64,000 nucleotides of DNA from Halomonas piscis (GCF_031886125.1 NZ_CP119391.1:3038001-3102000); one strand, 5' to 3'; counted from the stretch's first letter, positions 11,021-25,900 are shown. Notes: generated by a model not told the origin, from the letters alone. A program made the numbers and translations.

Positions 11021-13132
11021 TTACCACTTGCCGTAAGTGCCTTCCTTCAGCGCATCAAACAGGTTGGCGGCGTTATGTTCTTCGCCATCGTAAATCACCG
11101 TGTCGTTGCCGTTAAGCTCGACGGTTTCGCCGTTTTCCAGTTCGAACTCGTAGACAGTACTCTTCAGGTCATCCTCGCGTACCAGCACGCCCTGGAAGGC
11201 TTCGGGGTTGAAGCGGAAGGTGGTGCACCCCTTGAGGCGGCTATCGTAGGCTTGCAGGTAAAGATCCTGGAACTGCTCGAAGGGAAACTCCGTGGGCACG
11301 TTGACCGTTTTCGAGATCGCCGAGTCGATCCACTGCTGGGCCGCGGCCTGCACCGCCACGTGCTGTTCCGGCGTCACGCTGTCGGCGGTGATGAAGTAGC
11401 CCGGCAGGTCGCTCTCCACCGCGTCGGCGGCGATGAAGTGGCGATAGGCGGCCAGCTCGAAGGACACCACCTCGACCTGCTCCTTGGTTTTCTTGCCCGT
11501 CTGGATCACGTTGCGATAGTAGCGATGCGAGAACGACGGTTCGATACCGTTGGAGGCGTTGTTGCCCATGGACAGCGAGATCGTGCCGGTGGGCGCAATC
11601 GAGCTGTGGTGGGTAAAGCGCGCGCCGTGCTCGGCAAGCGCCGTGACCAGTTCGGGCTCGCGCTCTGCCACCTTGGCCATATAGGCGCTGTAGCGGGCGT
11701 GAAGAATGCGGCCGGGCACCTTGTCGCCGATCTCGTAGCCGTCCTTTTTCAGCTGAGGACGCTGGCGCAGCATTCGCGGTGTGATCGTGTGCTCTTCCTG
11801 CAGCACCGGCGCCATGCCCTTCTCCCTGGAGAGCTCCAGCGCCTGCTTCCAGCCCTCAATGGCAAGGTGGCGGCTGACCTCCTCGGTAAATTCGAGCGAC
11901 TCCTTGGAGCCGTAGGGAATCTTGAGCATGGTCAGCGTGGAGCCCAGCCCCAGAAAGCCCATGCCGTGGCGGCGCTTGGCCTCGATCTCGCGCTGCTGCT
12001 CGGGGAGCGGCAGCCCGGCAATTTCCACCACGTTGTCTAGCATCCGAGTGAAAATCGCCACCACCTCGCGGTAGCGCTTCCAGTCAAAGCGCGGCTTGTC
12101 GCTGAAAGGATCAATGACAAAGCGCGTCAGGTTGACCGACCCCAGCAGGCAGGCGCCTTCCGGCGGCAGCGGCTGCTCGCCGCAGGGGTTGGTCGCGCGG
12201 ATGTCTTCGCAGAACCAGTTGTTGTTCATGCGGTTCACCTGGTCGATCAGGATGAAGCCCGGCTCGGCGTAGTCGTAGGTGGAAGCCATGATGGTATCCC
12301 ACAGCTCCCGGGCGTGGATGACCTCGACCACGCGGCAGGCCACCCGGCCCTCGTCGTCCACGGTGTAGCCGTCTTCCACCACCGGCCAGTCGCGGTAGAT
12401 GATATCCTTGTCGCTGACGTCTTCCTTCTCGCCCGGATGCAGGGGAAAGGCCAGCGGCCATTCGGCGTTCTGCTTGACCGCTTCCATGAACTCGTCGGTG
12501 ATCAAAAGCGACAGGTTGAACTGGCGCAGGCGGCCGGCCTCGCGCTTGGCCTGGATAAACTCGCGCACGTCCGGATGGCCGACGTCAAAGGTGCCCATCT
12601 GGGCGCCGCGGCGCCCGCCGGCGGAGGCGACGGTGAAGCACATCTTGTCGTAGATATCCATGAACGCCAGCGGGCCGTTGGTGCCGGCGCCGGCGCCGAA
12701 GACAAAGGCGCCCTTGTGGCGCAGGGTGGAAAAGTCGTAGCCGATACCGGCGCCGGACTTCAGCGTCATGCCGGCATCCACCACCGAATCGAGGATATCG
12801 CGCATGGAATCGCGCACGGTGCGCGACACGGTGCAGTTGATCAGGCTCACGGCGGGCTTGTACGCTTCCGCTCCGGCATTGGACAGAATGCGCCCGGCGG
12901 GCACGGCGCCGTTTTCCAGCGCCCAGCGGAACTTGGGCAGCCACTGCTTGGCCTTGTCGCCTTCGACCTCGGCCAGCGCCCGGGCAACGCGCTCGTAGGT
13001 TGCGCTGACGTCGGCGTCCACCGGCTCGCTGTGACGGTCCTTGAGGCGGTATTTGGCATCCCAGATTTCCCGCGAGGGAACCTGCAGCGGCACATCATTG
13101 GACGATTGAGTGGCCTTGGCAGCAGTACTCAT
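11021..13132 (-). CDS. nrdJa: Class II (adenosylcobalamin-dependent) ribonucleotide reductase, catalytic polypeptide NrdJa
   Basis: This 703-residue protein reduces ribonucleotides to deoxyribonucleotides with adenosylcobalamin as radical source, independent of oxygen. Visible features are the PSREIWDAKY start, the active-site SLINCTVSR with Cys100, the finger loop NPCGE near residues 314-318 carrying the thiyl-radical Cys and catalytic Glu, and the APTGTISLSMGN phosphate region. The protein ends at ALKEGTYGKW, without the Cys-rich tail that a one-piece NrdJ would carry; that part is in the separate nrdJb downstream. Two NrdR-box-like palindromes lie 90-140 bases upstream, so repression by NrdR is likely. 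No cobalamin riboswitch was seen. Confidence 0.95.
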   Translation of the reverse strand: MSTAAKATQSSNDVPLQVPSREIWDAKYRLKDRHSEPVDADVSATYERVARALAEVEGDKAKQWLPKFRWALENGAVPAGRILSNAGAEAYKPAVSLINCTVSRTVRDSMRDILDSVVDAGMTLKSGAGIGYDFSTLRHKGAFVFGAGAGTNGPLAFMDIYDKMCFTVASAGGRRGAQMGTFDVGHPDVREFIQAKREAGRLRQFNLSLLITDEFMEAVKQNAEWPLAFPLHPGEKEDVSDKDIIYRDWPVVEDGYTVDDEGRVACRVVEVIHARELWDTIMASTYDYAEPGFILIDQVNRMNNNWFCEDIRATNPCGEQPLPPEGACLLGSVNLTRFVIDPFSDKPRFDWKRYREVVAIFTRMLDNVVEIAGLPLPEQQREIEAKRRHGMGFLGLGSTLTMLKIPYGSKESLEFTEEVSRHLAIEGWKQALELSREKGMAPVLQEEHTITPRMLRQRPQLKKDGYEIGDKVPGRILHARYSAYMAKVAEREPELVTALAEHGARFTHHSSIAPTGTISLSMGNNASNGIEPSFSHRYYRNVIQTGKKTKEQVEVVSFELAAYRHFIAADAVESDLPGYFITADSVTPEQHVAVQAAAQQWIDSAISKTVNVPTEFPFEQFQDLYLQAYDSRLKGCTTFRFNPEAFQGVLVREDDLKSTVYEFELENGETVELNGNDTVIYDGEEHNAANLFDALKEGTYGKW

Positions 13133-13185
13133 GACGCAAAACTCCTTCCCCTCGCGGGCAGTCAGATGAAGTAAAATGGGCGGCC

Positions 13186-13213
13186 ATTATACGTGCTGGC
13201 GCATGAAAGTATA
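13186..13213 (-). promoter_or_regulatory. Candidate nrdJ promoter -10 elements
   Basis: On the minus strand a perfect TATAAT lies at 13186-13191 and a TATACT at 13208-13213, about 55 and 75 bases before the nrdJa ATG. No strong -35 hexamer accompanies either. The proximal NrdR-like box (13224-13239) would overlap the -35 zone of the TATACT element. Confidence 0.45.
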
Positions 13214-13223
13214 GCCGGCTCGC

Positions 13224-13270
13224 AAACCATATGAGGTATTTTTCTTGATGCCGACTACTATATATGGGGT
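13224..13270 (-). promoter_or_regulatory. Tandem NrdR-box-like operator upstream of nrdJa
   Basis: Two 16-base AT-rich dyads are read on the minus strand: ACCCCATATATAGTAG (13255-13270) and ATACCTCATATGGTTT (13224-13239). They match the NrdR-box form acaCwAtATaTwGtgt at about 12 and 10 of 16 positions. They are separated by exactly 15 bases, giving centres 31 apart, or three helical turns. Paired boxes with helical spacing are the known NrdR arrangement in front of nrd genes. The match was made by eye. Confidence 0.6.
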
Positions 13271-13368
13271 GTTAAAAAATATCGAGCCTCGAAACAAACC
13301 GCCGTCCGATGCCCATGCTTCCAGCTCGGCGTGCCCCTCAGACAGTGAATAACGCAGGCAGCAATGCA

Positions 13369-13953
13369 ATGACACAACGCAGGCAGTATCCGACACGCGC
13401 GCAGCGGCTTGCAGCCATCGCCACGCTAACGGCCGGGATGATCCTGGGCGGCAGCGCCCAGGCGGCGACGTTCGACGTCAGCGACGCAGAGACTTATGGC
13501 GGCTGGCAGGCGGCGACCCTGACCCGCAGTGCGGAAGGCGAGCAGGAGCGCCATTTTCGCGCGGTGGATACCACCAGCTACGGCGACGCCACCTTGAGCG
13601 TCAACGCCACGCCCGGCGTCTGCGATATGCCCTGGCTCGAGGTAAGGGTGGCGCTTAACGATGCCCCCGCTGAGGCCGGCGCCGTCGACGTGGTACCGGC
13701 TCAGCTGCGCGTGGATGATCGGACGCTGCGGCCGGCCGTTGCCGAGTTTTTCACCGAGCCGGATAACAACGGCTTTTACGTGCATTTTTACCTGAACGAT
13801 CTCGCCGGCCTGCTTGACGATATGCGCGCCGGACAGCAGCTGTTTCTGGGTTTTGAACAGGGCGAGCGCGAGCCCTGGTACATGACGTTCGGCCTTGACG
13901 GTGCCGAAAGCGCCGTTGACGAGGCGCTAGCGCGCTGCTGGCGCGCTAAATAG
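13369..13953 (+). CDS. Hypothetical exported protein
   Basis: I do not recognise this 194-residue protein. It has a basic N-terminus (MTQRRQYPTRAQRLAA), a hydrophobic stretch and a signal-peptidase site near SAQA-ATFDV, so it is likely periplasmic. The mature part has two conserved-looking cysteines (PGVCDMPWLEVRV and the C-terminal ARCWRAK) that could form a disulphide. The ATG at 13369 is chosen over the upstream start at 13309 because it places the signal peptide correctly. It is divergent from nrdJa and has no evident operon partner. Confidence 0.65.
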   Translation: MTQRRQYPTRAQRLAAIATLTAGMILGGSAQAATFDVSDAETYGGWQAATLTRSAEGEQERHFRAVDTTSYGDATLSVNATPGVCDMPWLEVRVALNDAPAEAGAVDVVPAQLRVDDRTLRPAVAEFFTEPDNNGFYVHFYLNDLAGLLDDMRAGQQLFLGFEQGEREPWYMTFGLDGAESAVDEALARCWRAK

Positions 13954-14026
13954 AACCGGCTGCCTCTATATATAGCCCCTTTGCGCAGCGGCCTCATCTC
14001 GAGGACGCTTGCTATTCGGCAAGGCA

Positions 14027-14180
14027 AGGAGATGGCGTCGCAGGCTCGCGATGACCGGCAGCCAACCTCGGCTGAGCGGACAGCCGTCTACACGTCATGG
14101 CGAGCGAAGCGTGGCGATCTCCTGACGTTGCCGGTTGCAAGAAACCCCGAGATTGCTTCGCTACGCTCGCAATGACTCAT
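14027..14180. repeat. Interspersed palindromic repeat, one full copy plus one half copy
   Basis: The full unit (about 14093-14180) pairs GTCATGGCGAGCGAAGCG on its left with CGCTACGCTCGCAATGAC on its right, an imperfect 80-base palindrome. The left-hand stretch 14027-14055 (GGAGATGGCG ... CGATGACC) resembles the right arm and looks like a decayed half copy. This GTCATTGCGAGCGAAGCG type is a common dispersed intergenic repeat in many bacteria. It lies between the exported-protein gene and the end of the rRNA operon, a 307-base gap with nothing else visible apart from the terminator. Confidence 0.65.
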
Positions 14181-14223
14181 GGCCGCTGGGACGCCGTCTT
14201 CCCGCCATATCCCACGCACACAA

Positions 14224-14245
14224 AAAACCCGGCGCAGGGCCGGGT
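14224..14245 (-). terminator. Rho-independent terminator of the rRNA operon
   Basis: On the minus strand AACCCGGC, a CCTGC loop and GCCGGGTT are followed by a run of T, about 15 bases past the 5S gene. Confidence 0.9.
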
Positions 14246-14260
14246 TCTCTGTGTATCAGT

Positions 14261-14376
14261 GCCTGACGATGTCCTACTCTCGCATGGGGAGGCCCCACAC
14301 TACCATCGGCGCTGAGCGGTTTCACTGCTGAGTTCGGCATGGGATCAGGTGGTTCCCGCTCGCTATGGCCGTCAGG
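14261..14376 (-). rRNA. rrf: 5S ribosomal RNA
   Basis: Read on the minus strand the sequence begins GCCTGACGGCCATAGCGAG and ends in the complementary ATCGTCAGGC, with the conserved core CCCATGCCGAACTCAG. The length of about 116 bases is normal. It is the last gene of the operon before the terminator. Confidence 0.95.
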
Positions 14377-14477
14377 CGTAACCGGTGACATATCATGCCG
14401 AGGGTGATCGTCTCGTGTCGTATCCGACGACTTTACTGTCTCATCGTTGTCGCGACCCGACCCCTTGGGCGTTATAG

Positions 14478-17365
<2,888 letters not shown>

Positions 17366-17470
17366 CTATAACCCCAAGGGGTCGGTGTCGCAATGACAAC
17401 GATTGCCGGATACGCTTGAGACGTATCACATGATCTTCTTGCGAAGATCGTTTTGTCAGCATGATATATC

Positions 17471-17483
17471 TTGTTAAAGAGCG
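17471..17483 (-). promoter_or_regulatory. boxA antitermination site in the 16S-23S spacer
   Basis: The minus strand reads CGCTCTTTAACAAG, a near-consensus boxA for the Nus antitermination complex, between tRNA-Ala and 23S. Confidence 0.75.
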
Positions 17484-17573
17484 ACTGTTCAGTGAACAGT
17501 GATAAGCGCACGCGATGCGTTTATCACTGGTCACGAAACGCAAGAGCAGCACGGACGGCACCGGGAACGATAA

Positions 17574-17649
17574 TGGTGGAGCCTAGCGGGATCGAACCGC
17601 TGACCCCCTGCGTGCAAGGCAGGCGCTCTCCCAGCTGAGCTAAGGCCCC
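17574..17649 (-). tRNA. tRNA-Ala (anticodon TGC)
   Basis: The 76-base minus-strand sequence begins GGGGCCTTAGCTCAGCTGGG, has the anticodon loop CTTGCAC and the T arm GGTTCGATCC, and encodes its own CCA end. It lies in the 16S-23S spacer next to tRNA-Ile, the usual arrangement. Confidence 0.97.
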
Positions 17650-17680
17650 GAATCGTTTGCTGTTCGTTGTTTCCACCGAA

Positions 17681-17761
17681 AATTCGTGTAAGGCAAGGCG
17701 CTTTCATGTCGACGCATAGCCTGCTATGCGAGGCATAAAGCAACGCCGCTTTACGCGAATT
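17681..17761. repeat. Long imperfect palindrome between the spacer tRNA genes
   Basis: An inverted repeat of about 80 bases is centred on CGCATAGCCTGCTATGCG, with outer arms AATTCGTGTAAGGCAAGGCG and CGCCGCTTTACGCGAATT. It fills most of the 112-base gap between tRNA-Ala and tRNA-Ile and resembles dispersed REP-like elements. It would form a strong hairpin in the pre-rRNA. Confidence 0.65.
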
Positions 17762-17838
<77 letters not shown>

Positions 17839-17937
17839 GAACGTGACCGCCTGCCGTACCGGCAGGGACACTTCGTGCTCTCTTTGCTTGATCAGGCAAT
17901 TCATTGTGGGCACTTGCCGGGCGGGTGACGCATCGGT

Positions 17938-19470
<1,533 letters not shown>

Positions 19471-19619
19471 AATCATATAGTCCGTTAAGCGGACCAAACT
19501 TGGCTCAAGGTATCAAACGTCTCAAACGAGACCCGAAGGTCTCTGACGAGTCGCTTGCCTTGACGATAGGTGATTTGTCACCCACCCAGGCAAGCGCCCA
19601 CATGAATTACCTGATCAAC

Positions 19620-19632
19620 TTGTTAAAGAGCA
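19620..19632 (-). promoter_or_regulatory. boxA antitermination site in the rRNA leader
   Basis: The minus strand reads ATGCTCTTTAACAAG, matching boxA, between the promoter and 16S. Confidence 0.8.
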
Positions 19633-19659
19633 TCTCGCGTTTTGCTGCGAGGAGGGCGT

Positions 19660-19687
19660 ATTCTACACGCCTTTGAGCGGCTGTCAA
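19660..19687 (-). promoter_or_regulatory. rRNA operon promoter
   Basis: On the minus strand a perfect -35 TTGACA (19682-19687) and a -10 TAGAAT (19660-19665) are 16 bases apart. They are followed by a GC-rich discriminator (GCCCTCC), typical of stringently controlled stable-RNA promoters. The rest of the 483-base gap up to dctB holds the 16S leader and, near its right end, the start region of dctB; I see no other gene there. Confidence 0.85.
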
Positions 19688-19953
19688 CGGCGATTGTTTC
19701 GAATCGCGTAACTCGTTGAAACCACCGACCTTTTGGACCTTTCGCCGCCGGTGACGGCTTGGCGTCGTCGGCAGCGGGTGCGTACTATAGGAGCTGACAG
19801 AGGATTTGGCAACAGGGAGCGAGCGTTTTATTTGTTACGCTTCCCCATGACGCCGGATCAGCGCGGCTATCGTTTACTCTGCTCGCGCCCTGTGCCGCGC
19901 CACGACCCCGCAAGCAGCCCGGAGCCGCACCCAATGATAGAGCTCAAGACAGC

Positions 19954-21844
19954 ATGAGGCGTCCGCGATTCGCACGCCACAACCGGCGCCTGGCCCTCAC
20001 GCTATTGCTGCTGGGGCTTGCGCTATGCATCTGGCAGGCGGCGCGCATTGCCCACGAGCAGGCACTCGCGAGCCTCGGCGACGACGCCCGCAATGAGCTA
20101 CGCCTGTCGGCCGCCAATCTGAAAGGCTATCTGCTGCGCTATGACTACCTGCCGCTGATGCTGGCTTCCCGCGAGAGCGTAAAACGCTTTCTTGCCGCAC
20201 CGGCAAAGCAAAGCCCCATGCCGCTCAACCTGCAGCTCGACCGCTTTCGCTTTACCGCCGACGTATCCGACGTTTATCTGCTGGACCGCGAGGGCACTAC
20301 GGTGGCGGCCAGCAACTGGCATCGCGCCGACACTTTCATCGGCCAGAACTACTCGTTTCGCCCTTACTACCAGGACGCCATGGCCGGTAACGAAGGCCGA
20401 TTTTACGGGCTGGGCACGCAGTCCCTGGAGCGAGGCTATTATTTTTCCGCCCCGGTATGGCTGGACCACACCGCGCCCGATGCCCGCCCGGCGGGCGTCG
20501 TAGTGGTCAAGATCCTGCTCGACAGGGTAGAGAAAGGCTGGTCGGCGCAAAATGCCGAATTTCTGGTCACGGACCATGAAAACATCATCTTCATGGCAAG
20601 CCGGAAAGCGCTGCGCATGAACGCGCTGCAGCCGCTGGCCCCGCCCCAGCGCCGGGCACTGCGGGAGACCCGCCGCTACGCTCAAAAGCCGCTGGACGCC
20701 TCGGGCATTCGCGTGGAACGCACTTACCGCGACAATACCCGTATCGTCAGCTTTGCCCACGGTCCGCTGGATGAAGGCCGCTACCTGAACCTGACCCACC
20801 CGCTGCCCGAGTTCGGCTGGAACATGCATATTCTCAAGCCGCTGGATCCGGTTATTCGGGCGCAGTGGCTCGCCGCTCTGCTGGCCGGCGGCCTCTACGG
20901 CGTGGTGGCCCTCGGTGGCGGCATCACCTGGCAGCGCCTGCGGCTGCGCCGCGAGCGAGAAGCCTTTGCCGAACGCGAGCGCCGCACCCTGGCCCGGGCG
21001 CGCGACGAGCTTGAAGAAAGCGTCGAGCGTCGCACCCGCGACCTGACTGCCAGCAACCGACAGCTTTCCGCCGAAATCGAGGAGCGTCGCCGGGCCGAAG
21101 CCAATCTGCGCCAAACCCAGGACGAACTCATTCAAGCGGCCAAGCTCGCCGTGCTCGGCCAGCTGGCAGCGGGCATCAACCACGAGCTCAACCAGCCGCT
21201 GGCGGCCATTCGTGCCTATGGCGAAAACGCTCGGCGCTTTATTGAACTGGCGCGCCATGACCAGGCCGATGCCAATCTCGAGCAGATTATCGAACTAACC
21301 CACCGCATGGCCGACATCAGCGCCCAGCTGCGCCAGTTCTCCCGCAAGAGTAGCGAACGCCAGGAACGCATTGCCGTGCAGTCCTGTGTGGCCTACGCCC
21401 TGCGCCTGTTTCAAAGTCGTCTCAACAGCGGCCGGATACGCCTTGAACAGCACCTGCCCGACGCCCCAATCTGGGTGACCGGCGATCTCGTGCGCCTCGA
21501 GCAGGTCATCGTCAACCTGATCAGCAACGCCCTGCAGGCGATACAGGACACAAAAACCCCCGAGCTCAGCATTACCCTGACCGCAGGCCGGGAGCACGCC
21601 AGCCTCTGCATCGCCGATAACGGCCCGGGAATCGCCGAGGCTCACCTTTCCCAGATATTCGAGCCGTTTTTCACCACCCGGGCGCCGGGCACCGGGCTGG
21701 GGCTGGGACTTTCGATCTCGGCGCGTATCATGGAAGATCTGGGCGGCCACCTGACCGCCGCCAACCGCCCGGAAGGCGGCGCCGCTTTTACCCTGACGCT
21801 TCCGCTCGCACCGCCGCCCGAGGCCGAACCGGAGACACTGCCCC

Positions 21845-21852
<8 letters not shown>
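19954..21852 (+). CDS. dctB: C4-dicarboxylate-type sensor histidine kinase DctB
   Basis: This 632-residue membrane sensor kinase has a first membrane helix at about residues 12-30, a periplasmic double-PDC sensor region (about 31-300) and a second helix at about 305-326. A coiled-coil linker (about 330-390) precedes the phosphorylated His410 in GINHELNQPLAAIRAYGENARR, the DctB-type H box. The ATPase domain shows NLISNALQAI, DNGPGI and GLGLGLSIS. It overlaps dctD by 8 bases. Family members sense dicarboxylates, but the ligand here may differ because the likely target is a TAXI transporter. Its start overlaps the stop of a 7-codon mini-ORF (19934-19957). Confidence 0.92.
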
Positions 21853-23223
<1,371 letters not shown>

Positions 23224-23227
<4 letters not shown>

Positions 23228-23874
23228 ACGAGCAGCGCTCCCAGCGCCTCCCAGGGCGGCAGCCAGGGCAGCAAGGCCGCGGTCGCCACCAGCATCAGCA
23301 GGCTTGACGCCGGACGGTGACAATCGAACGGTTTGAGCGCCGTGCCGAAGGAGCGCTTGAGCCGCCCCCCGGCCAGGTCCACGCTGTAGATCTCGTCCAG
23401 CACCAGATGGATCAGAAAGCCCGCGAGTACGGCCAGGCCGTGGAGCCAGGCCAGCCACCCCGGCTGCGCCAGCCAGTGGTAGCTGAACGCCGCCACTGCC
23501 CAGGTGCACAGAACCGCCGCGAGCAGCGAATGCCAGCTGCCGCGGTGGACGGTAAGGCGCGAGAACAGCGTACCGCCGACATAGCGCACGCCGATATAAA
23601 TGCCGCCGCACGCCAGCAGCAAGGCTCCCGGGGATAGCCAGGTCTGCAGCAGCACCCCGCCGACCCCCAGCGCCGGGACGGCCAGGAGCGTAAAAATCAG
23701 CCGGCTGGAGCGCGAGTGATCGGCGTCGATATCGGGAAGGATGCCGCCAAAGGCCGTGAGCGCGCAGGCCGCCAGCGCCTGGAGTGGCGGCCACCCCTGC
23801 AGCTGATAGCCGGCACAGGCCAGAAGCGCGCCGCCGGCCGCGGCCACGGTGATGTGCGTGCGAAAGTTAGCCAT
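23224..23874 (-). CDS. YdjM/DUF457-type membrane protein (putative metal-dependent hydrolase)
   Basis: The 216-residue integral membrane protein begins MANFRTHITVAAAGG. It shows the family motif GGILPDIDADHSRSSR in the first loop, further conserved HRGSWHSLL and HLVLDEIYSVD segments, and four to five membrane helices. The His/Asp residues are thought to bind metal; E. coli YdjM is LexA-regulated but its role is unclear. The ATG at 23874 is preferred to the longer frame (23928) because it gives the usual N-terminus. It is convergent with dctD. Confidence 0.82.
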
Positions 23875-23969
23875 ATAACGGTATCCTGAAAAAGCTGGAT
23901 AAATTACCAGACTTTTTCCACACCGCAATACGCTGTCCGAGAAATGTCGCCGCCGCCGCGACCCAAGGC

Positions 23970-24509
23970 TCAGGTTGCTGCCAGAAACTGGTCCTTGAGG
24001 GTGACGTAGTTGCCCGCCGTGTAGGTAAAAAAGGCCCGCTCGCTGTCCTTGATCGGGCGCATTTGCCTGGCCGGGTTGCCGGCATAAACGTAGCCGCTTT
24101 CCAGCGTTTTGCCCGGCGTCACCACTGCGCCGGCGGCGATGATCACCTCGTCTTCCACCCTGGCCCCGTCCATCACGATCGCGCCCATGCCCACGAGGAT
24201 ACGGCTACCCAGGGTGGCGCCGTGCAGGATGGCACGGTGACCGATGGTCACATCGTCGCCCACGGTCAGAGGAAAGCCCTCGGGGCTGTAGTCGCTTTCG
24301 TGGGTGATGTGCAGCACGCTGCCGTCCTGCACGCTGACCCGCGCGCCGATCCGGATACGGTGCATGTCGCCGCGGATGACCGTCGTCGGCCATACCGAGC
24401 TGTCATCCCCAAGCGTCACGTCGCCGATGACCACGCTTGCCGGATCCACATAAACCCGCGCGCCCAGGCGCGGCGTCGCGCCCTGAAACGAACGAATGGC
24501 CGCCGTCAT
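23970..24509 (-). CDS. Gamma-type carbonic anhydrase family protein (YrdA-like)
   Basis: The 179-residue left-handed beta-helix hexapeptide-repeat protein has zinc ligands visible as His in VLHITHES, HRAILHG and the GHR segment. It carries the family RGDMHRIRIG and the closing GNPARQMRPI. Whether such proteins are active carbonic anhydrases varies. The ATG at 24509 follows AGGAGAGG closely, so the longer upstream frame is not used. It lies 50 nt downstream of the NSS transporter gene on the same strand and may be cotranscribed. Confidence 0.88.
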   Translation of the reverse strand: MTAAIRSFQGATPRLGARVYVDPASVVIGDVTLGDDSSVWPTTVIRGDMHRIRIGARVSVQDGSVLHITHESDYSPEGFPLTVGDDVTIGHRAILHGATLGSRILVGMGAIVMDGARVEDEVIIAAGAVVTPGKTLESGYVYAGNPARQMRPIKDSERAFFTYTAGNYVTLKDQFLAAT

Positions 24510-24559
24510 ATAACCTCTCCTCGTGTAGACCGGTGATGGATAAACAAGGCCGCACCTGT

Positions 24560-25900
24560 TTAGAGAAATGCGCTCAGCAGCACGATAAACGTCAGCGGAA
24601 TCGCGATCCAGCGCACGACGCTTTGCCACAGCACAAAGCCGCGCTCGCTAGCGCCCAGCGCCCGATACGCCGCCGCCCGGGGCATGACCCAGGCGGCAAA
24701 TATCGCTGTCAGCACCCCGCCCAGGGGGAGAAAAATGTCCGGCGGGACGCTGCTCACCAGCTCGAACACGTTGCGCCCCAGCAGCGGGCGGAATCCGTCA
24801 AGGGTGGAAAACGACAGCGCCGACAGCAGCCCCAAAAGCCAGACACCGACCCCGACTGTCAAAGTCGCGCGCCGGCGCCCCAGGCCTGCCCCCTGAAGTG
24901 TCGCCACCATGGGCTCGGCGAGATTGATCGCCGACGTCCAGGTAGCCAGCAGCAGCAGCAGAAAAAACACGCCCAGCCAGAACGCGCCCCAGGGCAGCTC
25001 GGCGAAGGCAATCGGCAGCGTGACGAACATCAGCCCCGGGCCGTCGGCCGGGTCCAGCCCCTGGGCAAACACTACCGAAAAGATCGCGATGCCGGCCAGT
25101 AGCGCCACGCTGATATCCAGCACCGCTACCGTCACCGCCGCTCCGGGCAGGCTTTGCTCGTCGGGCATGTAGGCACCGTAGGCCATCAGCGCGCAGGCGC
25201 CCACCGCCAGGGTAAAGAAGGCATGCCCCATGGCGTGCAGGACAACCTCCGGGGTGACGGCAGAAAACGACGGCCAGAACAGCCACGCAAGCGCCGTACC
25301 AAAGCCTTCGGTGGTGGCCGCGTAGACCGCCAGCAAAATCAGCAATAGGTACAAAAGCGGCATCAGCAGGTTGTTGAGCCGCTCAAGCCCCTTGGCCACG
25401 CCGGCGGCCACCACCGACATGACCATCAGCAGAAACAGCGTATGGTTGAGCACCAGAAGCCCGGGGCTTGCCAGAAACGCCTCGAACCCCGCGCCCACCT
25501 CGGCGGCCGTGGCTCCGCTGAACCGGCCGCTTAGAGAAGCCACCAGAAACTCGATCGACCAGCCCGAGACCACCGAATAAAACGACAGGATGCAGAACAC
25601 CGTCAGCGCGCCAAACAGGCCCAGCCAGCGCCAGTGGCGCGATGCGCCGGCATCCGCGGCCAGCGCGCCGAGCGAGCCCATGGGCCCGCGCCGCCCGGCT
25701 CGGCCGATGAGAATCTCCGCCATCATCACGGGAATGCCCAGCAGCAGCACAAAGGCCACGTAAACGAGCAGAAACGCCGCGCCGCCGTTCTCCCCGGCGA
25801 TGTAGGGAAAGCGCCAGATATTGCCAAGCCCCACGGCCGCACCGGTGACGGCTAGAATAAAGGCACGCCTTGACCCCCAGCGCTCCAGCGTTTCGCTCAT
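24560..25900 (-). CDS. Sodium-dependent transporter of the NSS/SNF family
   Basis: The 446-residue inner-membrane symporter has the family signature WGSRRAFILAVTGAAVGLGN and IWRFPYIAGENGGAAF in helix 1, which binds sodium and substrate, and about 11 membrane helices. Bacterial members carry amino acids, often aromatic or branched, or tryptamine-like compounds; the substrate cannot be deduced. It is divergent from prlC across 266 bases that hold no visible gene. Confidence 0.92.
   Translation of the reverse strand: MSETLERWGSRRAFILAVTGAAVGLGNIWRFPYIAGENGGAAFLLVYVAFVLLLGIPVMMAEILIGRAGRRGPMGSLGALAADAGASRHWRWLGLFGALTVFCILSFYSVVSGWSIEFLVASLSGRFSGATAAEVGAGFEAFLASPGLLVLNHTLFLLMVMSVVAAGVAKGLERLNNLLMPLLYLLLILLAVYAATTEGFGTALAWLFWPSFSAVTPEVVLHAMGHAFFTLAVGACALMAYGAYMPDEQSLPGAAVTVAVLDISVALLAGIAIFSVVFAQGLDPADGPGLMFVTLPIAFAELPWGAFWLGVFFLLLLLATWTSAINLAEPMVATLQGAGLGRRRATLTVGVGVWLLGLLSALSFSTLDGFRPLLGRNVFELVSSVPPDIFLPLGGVLTAIFAAWVMPRAAAYRALGASERGFVLWQSVVRWIAIPLTFIVLLSAFL

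Noticed and set aside
13133..13308. Cobalamin riboswitch upstream of nrdJa
   Set aside because: The gap is short and lacks a recognisable B12 box or the expected multi-stem layout; NrdR-like boxes explain the conserved-looking part better.
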